A stretch of 64,000 nt of DNA from Hymenobacter guriensis (GTDB lineage Bacteria > Bacteroidota > Bacteroidia > Cytophagales > Hymenobacteraceae). Of the stretch, positions 54,038-64,000 are shown piece by piece; positions within the stretch are counted from its first letter, which is position 1; each line of letters begins with the position of its first letter. The notes under the pieces are model-generated. The model worked only from the letters and a program-made list of their open reading frames with translations, did not search any database and was not told where the DNA came from. The stretch lies in contig NZ_JADWYK010000004.1 in assembly GCF_015773195.1 (NCBI RefSeq), positions 310,001-374,000 on the forward strand. The letters are read 5' to 3'. A program made the translations under genes and the position numbers.

Positions 54038-54502
54038 ATGAAATCCTTTCCGCACTATCTCACCCTGGCTTTGCTGCTGTTGCTGCTTCCTTTGGCCTCG
54101 CAGGCCCAGGGCGGCCGCCGGGGAGAACGGCTCAACCAGCTTGAAAGCGCCAAAATTGCTTTCCTAACTGATAAGCTGGCCCTCACCCCGGAGCAGGCCC
54201 AGCGCTTCTGGCCGGTCTACAACGAGTACAGCGACAAGCGCCGCGACCTGAACCGCCGCCTGCGCCAGCTCCGCACCGACAACCCCGAAAGTCTCACCGA
54301 CCAGCAGCTGCGCGACAACCTGCGCCAGGCCCTGGCCCTACGCCAGCAGGAAGTAGATCTGGAAAAAGACTACTTCGAGCGGTTCCAGAAAGTCATCAGC
54401 ATCCGTCAGACGGCCAGCCTGTTTGTAGCTGAGCGCCAGTTTACCAAGCAGGTGCTGCAGCGCGTAGCCGACCGGCGCAGCAGCCGCGTGGGCGGCGAAT
54501 AA
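54038..54502 (+). CDS. Spy/CpxP-like periplasmic protein
   Basis: A 154-residue exported helical protein: signal peptide (ending ASQAQ), then LTPEQAQRFWPVYNEYSDKR, an LTxxQ-type motif, and long charged helices rich in Arg, Gln and Leu (DLNRRLRQLRTD; LRQALALRQQEVDLEKDYFE). Spy and CpxP are stress-induced chaperones or sensors. It lies 23 bases after the membrane gene, so probably in the sigma operon and possibly its target. ATG at 54038 chosen because the signal follows. Confidence 0.82.
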   Translation: MKSFPHYLTLALLLLLLPLASQAQGGRRGERLNQLESAKIAFLTDKLALTPEQAQRFWPVYNEYSDKRRDLNRRLRQLRTDNPESLTDQQLRDNLRQALALRQQEVDLEKDYFERFQKVISIRQTASLFVAERQFTKQVLQRVADRRSSRVGGE

Positions 54503-54569
54503 GGAAGAATAACCGGGGAAAAGAGCCAAGTGACGTATTATGCGCCGCTTCGCTCATTCTCTGCTGGTG

Positions 54570-54577
54570 TACCTTTG
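54570..54577 (+). promoter_or_regulatory. -7 element of the aminotransferase promoter
   Basis: TACCTTTG, exact consensus, 23 bases before the start codon. Confidence 0.5.
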
Positions 54578-54600
54578 CGGGCTGACGCTGTTACTAACTT

Positions 54601-55800
54601 ATGCTTACGCCCCGCCAGCTGTTCCTGCGCCACCAGGCCCAAACCTCCGACTTCCCATTGCTGCTTGAAATTGAGCGGGCCGAAGGCGTGTACATGTACG
54701 GGCCCGATGGACGCCGCTACCTCGATTTGATTTCGGGTATTGGCGTCAGCAACGTGGGGCACCGGCATCCGCGCGTTATCGAAGCCATTCAGCGGCAGCT
54801 CGATAAGTACCTGCACCTGATGGTGTACGGGGAGCTGGTGCAGGCCCCACCGGCCGAACTGGCCCACGCCCTGCACCAAACCCTCCCGCCCCGCCTCGAC
54901 TCCGTGTACTTCACCAATTCCGGCACCGAGGCCGTGGAAGGTGCCCTCAAGCTGGCCAAGCGCCACACCGGCCGCACCGGGCTGGTGAGCTGCCACCGCG
55001 CCTACCACGGGTCCACCCAGGGCGCGCTTTCCGTCACGGGCTCCGAGGATTTCAAGCGCAGCTACCGCCCCCTGCTGCCCGACGTGCAGCACATCGAGTT
55101 CAACTACCTAGATGATCTGCGACTGATTACTGAGCACACCGCCGCCGTGATTGTGGAAACGGTGCAGGGCGAAGCGGGCGTGCGGGTACCGGAAACCGGC
55201 TACCTAGCGGCGCTACGGCAGCGCTGCACAGAGGTAGGCGCCCTGCTGATTCTGGACGAAATTCAGTGCGGATTCGGGCGCACAGGCACCTTCTGGGCTT
55301 TCGAGCAGTTCGGCATCGAGCCCGACATGCTGCTCACGGCCAAAGGCATGGGCGGCGGCATGCCCATCGGGGCGTTTATCGCGCCTCAGGAAATTATGGC
55401 AGGCTTTAAGTCGGACCCGATTCTGGGGCACCTGACTACGTTTGGCGGGCACCCGGTATCCTGCGCGGCGGCGCTGGCTACGCTGCGAGTTATTCAGGAA
55501 GAAAAGCTGCTGGCAGGCGTAACGGAAAAAGCCGCTCGGTTTCGGCGGCTTTTGCGGCACCCGGCCATTCGGGCGGTGCGCGGGTGCGGGCTGCTGATGG
55601 CCGTGGAGTTCGAGTCTTTCGCGGTGCTGAAGCCCATCATCGACCGGGCACTAACCCACGAAGGCATCCTCACCGACTGGTTCCTGTTCTGCGACAATTC
55701 CCTGCGCCTTGCCCCGCCCCTCACCATCACCCACGAGGAAATAGACGAGGCCTGCACCGCGCTGCTGCGCGCCGTAGCATTTGTCACGGACCGGGTGTAG
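54601..55800 (+). CDS. Class III PLP aminotransferase (ArgD-like)
   Basis: A 399-residue fold-type I aminotransferase of class III. NSGTEAVEGALKLAKRHTG binds PLP phosphate, D219 (LILDEIQCGFGRTG) contacts the pyridine nitrogen and K248 (LTAKGMGGGMPIGAF) forms the Schiff base. LDLISGIGVSNVGHRHPRVI opens the domain. The family covers acetylornithine, ornithine, 4-aminobutyrate and related omega-aminotransferases; no other arg gene is nearby, so I do not give a symbol. Confidence 0.9.
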   Translation: MLTPRQLFLRHQAQTSDFPLLLEIERAEGVYMYGPDGRRYLDLISGIGVSNVGHRHPRVIEAIQRQLDKYLHLMVYGELVQAPPAELAHALHQTLPPRLDSVYFTNSGTEAVEGALKLAKRHTGRTGLVSCHRAYHGSTQGALSVTGSEDFKRSYRPLLPDVQHIEFNYLDDLRLITEHTAAVIVETVQGEAGVRVPETGYLAALRQRCTEVGALLILDEIQCGFGRTGTFWAFEQFGIEPDMLLTAKGMGGGMPIGAFIAPQEIMAGFKSDPILGHLTTFGGHPVSCAAALATLRVIQEEKLLAGVTEKAARFRRLLRHPAIRAVRGCGLLMAVEFESFAVLKPIIDRALTHEGILTDWFLFCDNSLRLAPPLTITHEEIDEACTALLRAVAFVTDRV

Positions 55801-55808
55801 CGGGTGGC

Positions 55809-56258
55809 TTAGTGAGGGCCCAGGCCTTCGTTGTAGTTCAGAAAGCTCTGCGACTCTTCCTTAATTTTTTCGCGGGGCAGGCCATCCTTCACGCCCAGGG
55901 AGATTTTGCGCACCAGCACGCCCACAATGGCTTTGCGGAAGCCCAGCTTCTCGGCCATATCAATGCAGAAGTCCATTTCGTTGTCGTCTACCACGCCGTC
56001 GGCCAGCATCATGTCCACCAGGTCAAAGATCTGGTCGAACCGCTCGGAGTCGTTATCGGGCACGAGCATTGTGCGGTCGTGGGCGCTGGCTACGAGGGTG
56101 CGCACGTCGTCGGCGCGCACACCGTTCTTCTTGCCCACTGCTACAATGAAATTCATTTCGCGCTCGTCGATGTGACCATCGGCTTTAGCCAGCGCGGCCA
56201 GGTTAGCCAGGTGGCTTTTGACTTTTTTCGTCTGTTCGCTTTCGAAAAAACCAAACAT
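55809..56258 (-). CDS. TerB-like protein
   Basis: A 149-residue all-alpha protein with two related acidic motifs, ADGHIDEREM (26-35) and ADGVVDDNEM (86-95), characteristic of the TerB fold, which can bind a metal at the acidic helix starts. KISLGVKDGLPREKIKEESQ is C-terminal. Despite the family name, a link to tellurite is not implied for lone members. It is convergent with the aminotransferase, eight bases apart, and divergent from pfkA. Confidence 0.85.
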   Translation of the reverse strand: MFGFFESEQTKKVKSHLANLAALAKADGHIDEREMNFIVAVGKKNGVRADDVRTLVASAHDRTMLVPDNDSERFDQIFDLVDMMLADGVVDDNEMDFCIDMAEKLGFRKAIVGVLVRKISLGVKDGLPREKIKEESQSFLNYNEGLGPH

Positions 56259-56476
56259 AGCAGTGGGAGTGCTTAAAACGGTGAAAATGAGAAAGAGAAA
56301 ATGGCAGCGCGTGCCCTAGGACGGAAGGTGGAATATAGTAGTTCGGCCTTAAGGTAGCAATACGGAATTGCCGAAAAAACAGCCAACTCCACAATTTACA
56401 AGTTGATTTTAACGTACTTCGCAACATTTGCGTGGGCTGCCGTGGCCGCCTGCATAGTACTTGGAACCAGACTTAC

Positions 56477-57448
56477 ATGAAACGAATAGGAGTTTTTACC
56501 AGCGGCGGCGACTCGCCGGGCATGAACGCCTGCATCCGCGCCGTGGTTCGCACGGCCGTGTATCACGGAATTGAAGTGTACGGCATCATGCGCGGCTACA
56601 GCGGCATGATCAAGGGCGAGTTTGTGCGCCTCGACTCGGCCTCCGTATCCAACACCATCCAGAAGGGCGGCACCATCCTGAAATCGGCCCGCTCGCAGAA
56701 GTTCCAAACCAAGGAAGGCCGCCAGCAGGCGTTCGATCAGCTCGTGAACAACGGTATCGAAGGCCTGGTGGCCATTGGCGGCAACGGTACCTTCACCGGC
56801 GCTACCCTGTTTGAGGAAGAGTTCGGCATCCCAACGGTAGGTGCCCCCGGCACCATCGACAACGACCTGTACGGCACCGACTATACCATTGGCTACGATA
56901 CGGCGGTGAACACGGCCCTGGAGGCCATCGACAAAATCCGCGACACGGCCGACTCGCACGACCGGTGCTTTTTCGTGGAAGTAATGGGCCGCGACTCCGG
57001 CTACATTGCCATTCCGTGCGCTATTGGCGGCGGGGCTGAAATCGTGATGGTGCCCGAAACCAAGCTTTCTACGGAGGCCGTCATCGACAGCCTGCGTTCC
57101 AGCTGGGACCGGTCCAAAACGTCGTTTATCGTTATCGTGGCCGAGGGCGACGAGGAAGGCAACGCCCACGCTGTGGCCAAGCAGGTAAAGGAGGCTATTC
57201 CGCAGCTTGATACCCGCGTTACCATCATCGGGCACATTCAGCGCGGGGGCGCCCCTTCCGCTGCCGACCGGATGCTGGCCTCGCAGATCGGCATTGCGGC
57301 CGTGGAAGGCCTCATGAACGGTATGCGCAACGTAATGGCCGGCATCGTAGACCGCAAGCTGGTGTACACGCCCTTCAAAGACACTATCTATAAGAAGAAG
57401 CTCATCAACCAGAGCTTTATGCGCATGGTGGACATCCTGAGCGTGTAG
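56477..57448 (+). CDS. pfkA: 6-phosphofructokinase with Asn in the GGDG motif
   Basis: A 323-residue PfkA that phosphorylates fructose 6-phosphate. SGGDSPGMNACIR (9-21), PGTIDNDLYGTDYTIG (124-139) with catalytic D128, MGRDSGYIAI and IIGHIQRGGAPSAADR are intact. The nucleotide/magnesium motif usually GGDGS or GGDGT reads GGNGT, with N103 at the position of E. coli D103. ATG at 56477 gives the standard N-terminus. ATP dependence is assumed from the overall family, but the altered motif leaves the phosphoryl donor and the rate open. Confidence 0.93.
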   Translation: MKRIGVFTSGGDSPGMNACIRAVVRTAVYHGIEVYGIMRGYSGMIKGEFVRLDSASVSNTIQKGGTILKSARSQKFQTKEGRQQAFDQLVNNGIEGLVAIGGNGTFTGATLFEEEFGIPTVGAPGTIDNDLYGTDYTIGYDTAVNTALEAIDKIRDTADSHDRCFFVEVMGRDSGYIAIPCAIGGGAEIVMVPETKLSTEAVIDSLRSSWDRSKTSFIVIVAEGDEEGNAHAVAKQVKEAIPQLDTRVTIIGHIQRGGAPSAADRMLASQIGIAAVEGLMNGMRNVMAGIVDRKLVYTPFKDTIYKKKLINQSFMRMVDILSV

Positions 57449-57467
57449 CAGTGGTGAGATGATGGAG

Positions 57468-57523
57468 TGGTGAGTTGATGTTCTGACGGCGCAAGTGCTG
57501 CAACTTAGAACATCAACTCACCA
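57468..57523. repeat. 17-bp inverted repeat between pfkA and miaA
   Basis: TGGTGAGTTGATGTTCT (57468-57484) and its exact complement (57507-57523), loop 22. The right arm covers the last two codons of miaA. A copy of GTGAGTTGATGTTCTG also occurs at 44820-44835. It may terminate both convergent genes although it lacks T-runs. Confidence 0.7.
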
Positions 57524-58420
57524 GTTCACCTCCGTCGGATGCAGCCATTGATATTGTGGGTCGCGGCGAAGCCAGGTGAGCTGCCGCTTGGCGTAACGAC
57601 GGGAGTTGCGCTTGAGCAGGCGCACGGCTTCGGCGTAATCATACTGGCCCTCGAAGTAGCCGAACAGCTCCTGGTAGCCCACGGTCTGCAGGGCGTTGTG
57701 GTGGCGGTACGGGTACAGAGCGCGGGCCTCGGCTTCCAGGCCTTGGACCAGCATCAGATCCATACGCTGGTCGATGCGTCGGTAGAGCTCCTCCCGCTCC
57801 CGGTTGAGGGCAATTTTTACTATCCGAAACGGCCGCGGCTCTGCCGAACTGGTGCCGTGAAACGAGCTGAACGGCTGCCCCGTTCCCCGGCAGATTTCCA
57901 AGGCCCGTAGCACGCGCTGGTGGTTTTGCTGGTCGATGCGGGCGTGCGTAACGGGGTCGAGTCGGGCCAGCTCGGCTACCAGCGGGGCAAGGCCTTGGGT
58001 GGCTAATTCTTCGTGCAGCTGTGCCCGCACCTCAGACGCCACGGCCGGCAGCACATCAAACCCTTCCGTGACGGCCTGCAGATACAAGCCCGAGCCACCC
58101 GTCAGAATCACCACGGGATGGCGCGTGAATAAGTCGGCCAGCAAGGCCAGGGCGTCCTGCTCGAACCGGCCGGCATTGTACTCCTCCGTAATGCTGTGAG
58201 AGTTGATGAAGTGATGCGGGATGCCCTGCATTTCCTCGGGCGTAGGCTTAGCCGTGCCGATGGTCAGCTCCCGGAAAAACTGCCGTGAGTCGGCCGACAC
58301 AATTTCGGTACGCAGCTCCTGCGCCAGACGTACGCACAGGTCGGTTTTGCCCACGGCGGTAGGCCCAGTGATGACCAGCAATGTCGGCTTGGCGGAGGAA
58401 ATCAGGGAATGCAGCTGCAC
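57518..58420 (-). CDS. miaA: tRNA dimethylallyltransferase
   Basis: A 300-residue MiaA, which adds an isopentenyl group to A37 of tRNAs that read codons starting with U. P-loop GPTAVGKT (19-26), SADSRQFFREL, the DMAPP/tRNA segment GTAKPTPEEMQGIPHH, GGSGLYLQAV and the C-terminal GYQELFGYFEGQ are present. The start is a GTG; no ATG fits. It begins 18 bases after the glycosyltransferase stop and is probably in its operon. Confidence 0.95.
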   Translation of the reverse strand: MQLHSLISSAKPTLLVITGPTAVGKTDLCVRLAQELRTEIVSADSRQFFRELTIGTAKPTPEEMQGIPHHFINSHSITEEYNAGRFEQDALALLADLFTRHPVVILTGGSGLYLQAVTEGFDVLPAVASEVRAQLHEELATQGLAPLVAELARLDPVTHARIDQQNHQRVLRALEICRGTGQPFSSFHGTSSAEPRPFRIVKIALNREREELYRRIDQRMDLMLVQGLEAEARALYPYRHHNALQTVGYQELFGYFEGQYDYAEAVRLLKRNSRRYAKRQLTWLRRDPQYQWLHPTEVNW

Positions 58421-58438
58421 AGGTTATCGGAAAACGAT

Positions 58439-59593
58439 TCAGGAAATAAAAGCGGCTGCCGACTGCTTCGCAGGCGCGCTCAACGGCACCAATGCGGCGT
58501 ACAGCTCCAGCAGCCGGGCTTCTTCGTGCTGCCAGCTCAGCTCCCGGCGGGCCTGGCGGCAGTTACGAGCCAGGGTCTGGTAGTGGGCCGCGTCGCCACC
58601 GGGCAGCAGGCGGTTGAGGGCCGCCGCCAGCGTGTCCGGCGCCAGGTCAGGTATCAGGTCGGCCACGTCGTACTGCTCGTTGAGGGCGCGGTACTCGGGG
58701 AAGTCCACCACCACCTGGGGTACGCCGGCGTGCAGGTAATCGAAGAACTTGTTGGCCAGGGAATAGTAGTAGCTCAGCCCCAGGTTTTCGAGCAGCATCA
58801 CGCCCACCGTGGCCTGCCGGGTAAGCCTGCGCAGCTCGGCCGGCAGCACGTACCCACGAAACGCCACCTGCCCGCTGGCCAGAAGCCCCAGCCGCTCCGC
58901 CCGCGCCCGCAGCTCCTGCGACAGGTCGCCCTCCCCACAGAGCACCAGCCGGCCACGAACCTGCGGCATAGCTTCCAGCAGGGCTTCCAGTCCTCGACCC
59001 TCATTTAAGGCTCCCTGGTATAGAATAAACGGGTTTCCATGGGCAGAAACAGGGGCATGCTCAGCCACTTCAACGAGGCGACTGATATTGCGGATGACCT
59101 CGAAAGGACGGTTGTAGCGCTGCTCAAACAGCCGGGCCAGCGCGGGCCCCACCGTATACGCCAGCCGCGCCCGGGGCACGATAAATGCCTCTACGCGGCG
59201 CCATACCCATTGCACAGCCGGGCGGCGCACCACTTCCGGCAGCTCCGTAAACAGCTCGTGAGCATCGTACACGAACGGCTGCCCGCTTAGCCGCGCCCGC
59301 AGCCACACGGGAAGAGCCGTATCCAGGTCGATGGCGCACCAGGCGGCGGCCCGCTGCGTGAGCAGGTAGGCCAGCAGCCGCAGCGTAAACTCCAGGTAAA
59401 ACAGCTTGCCTTTGTGAAACCAGCAGCGCAGCCGGTACTGGGCGTAGGGCTGCGGCGTGAGGGGCAACGACTGCGGCAGCTTCCGCCCTACCAGCAGCAC
59501 CTCGTACCCGCGCTGCGCCAAAGAGCCGCAGATGCGCTGCATGCGCTGGTCGTAGTTCAGGTCGGTGGTGACAGTAAAAAGCAGGCGGGGCAT
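58439..59593 (-). CDS. Glycosyltransferase, GT4-like
   Basis: A 384-residue GT-B glycosyltransferase. VYDAHELFTELPEV is typical of GT4-like N domains; the C domain has ILYQGALNEGRGLEALLEAM, LCGEGDLSQELRARAERLGL, VAFRGYVLPAELRRL and the donor-binding SLANKFFDYLHAGVPQVV. Likely acts on cell-surface polysaccharide at the inner face of the membrane. No other polysaccharide genes are adjacent, so the product is unknown. Confidence 0.9.
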   Translation of the reverse strand: MPRLLFTVTTDLNYDQRMQRICGSLAQRGYEVLLVGRKLPQSLPLTPQPYAQYRLRCWFHKGKLFYLEFTLRLLAYLLTQRAAAWCAIDLDTALPVWLRARLSGQPFVYDAHELFTELPEVVRRPAVQWVWRRVEAFIVPRARLAYTVGPALARLFEQRYNRPFEVIRNISRLVEVAEHAPVSAHGNPFILYQGALNEGRGLEALLEAMPQVRGRLVLCGEGDLSQELRARAERLGLLASGQVAFRGYVLPAELRRLTRQATVGVMLLENLGLSYYYSLANKFFDYLHAGVPQVVVDFPEYRALNEQYDVADLIPDLAPDTLAAALNRLLPGGDAAHYQTLARNCRQARRELSWQHEEARLLELYAALVPLSAPAKQSAAAFIS

Positions 59594-59657
59594 GGCAAAG
59601 CAAAGCCCGATACCGGATTATTCGGCGGCCGCACACGGCGGATTCGGGATATTTCAG

Positions 59658-59665
59658 CAAATTTA
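59658..59665 (-). promoter_or_regulatory. -7 element of the glycosyltransferase promoter
   Basis: TAAATTTG on the minus strand fits TAnnTTTG, 64 bases before the start codon. Confidence 0.35.
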
Positions 59666-59732
59666 AGCAGTCAACCTCTCCCGTGCGGGGGCTATTTTCC
59701 GCCGGGTGCTTCTTCTGTTCGCTTCTACCCGT

Positions 59733-63791
<4,059 letters not shown>

Positions 63792-63855
63792 CCGGTACGT
63801 TTACTTAAGCCATTCTCCCTCTCCACTCCCCATCCCCTTTATTCCTCTCTTTCTC

Positions 63856-64000
63856 ATGGCCGACGCTAAGACGATTCTGATTGCCGAAGACAGCTCCGTG
63901 ATTCTGAATCTGACCAAGAAAATCCTGGAGCTTCAGAAATATAAAATCGTGTCCGCCAAAAACGGGGGCGAAGTAATGAAGCAGGTGGAAGCCCAGCCCA
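63856..64000 (+). CDS. Response regulator receiver, cut by the window edge
   Basis: The first 48 residues of a CheY-like receiver: ILIAEDSSVILNLTKKILEL supplies the acidic pair (E12, D13) and SAKNGGEVMKQV follows. The phospho-acceptor Asp and any output domain lie beyond the window. Position directly after the hybrid kinase suggests it takes phosphate from its Hpt domain. Confidence 0.88.
   Translation, partial: MADAKTILIAEDSSVILNLTKKILELQKYKIVSAKNGGEVMKQVEAQP

Overview
The window is a GC-rich (roughly 60%) chromosomal segment from a member of the Bacteroidota, most likely a Hymenobacter-like bacterium (Cytophagales). The evidence is a GH16 enzyme with a type IX secretion sorting domain, a TonB-dependent receptor, a transketolase made of two separate polypeptides, several promoter elements of the Bacteroidota type (TAnnTTTG), the near absence of Shine-Dalgarno sequences, and core genes of the expected sizes. 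No tRNA, rRNA, CRISPR array, prophage or insertion sequence was recognised.

Layout. 1-9 kb: a 5'-cut DUF4846 gene, a class III-type sirtuin, a secreted beta-glucanase, a very large outer-membrane protein joining a phosphoesterase-like domain, a kinase-like segment and an Omp85 barrel, an orphan lipoprotein and ppx. 9-16 kb: ppk1 (convergent with ppx, so polyphosphate synthesis and breakdown sit together), a Rid-family gene, gyrB, two small proteins and a secreted DNA/RNA endonuclease. 16-27 kb: a DODA-type dioxygenase, two membrane proteins, a three-gene molybdenum hydroxylase operon of the PaoABC type, a Crp-like regulator, a TonB receptor and a MarR-GNAT fusion regulator. 27-38 kb: gltB-gltD, dnaB, mpl and an alpha/beta hydrolase. 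38-46 kb: an envelope cluster (M48 peptidase lipoprotein, orphan lipoprotein, FAH-family enzyme, M23 peptidase, WG-repeat-like protein, lipocalin) and bcp. 45-50 kb: the two transketolase halves, separated by a VWA protein and a PhyH-type dioxygenase. 50-56 kb: small secreted and barrel proteins, a zinc-ribbon protein, a probably frameshifted gene, an ECF sigma factor with a probable membrane anti-sigma and a Spy/CpxP-like protein, a class III aminotransferase and a TerB-like protein. 56-64 kb: pfkA, miaA, a glycosyltransferase, a soluble hybrid histidine kinase and the start of a response regulator.

Most of the window is housekeeping and envelope biology. The most unusual points are: the phosphoesterase / kinase-like / Omp85 fusion at 3.5-7.3 kb; two abutting perfect short tandem repeat arrays that end four bases before the start codon at 39.66 kb; long inverted repeats that bracket intrinsic terminators at three intergenic sites; palindromes over likely regulatory sites of gyrB and of the MarR-GNAT gene; substitutions at normally conserved residues in PfkA, the Rid protein and the phosphoesterase; and several promoter -7 elements so close to start codons that the mRNAs would be leaderless. 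All functional statements rest on reading motifs by eye; no database search was possible.
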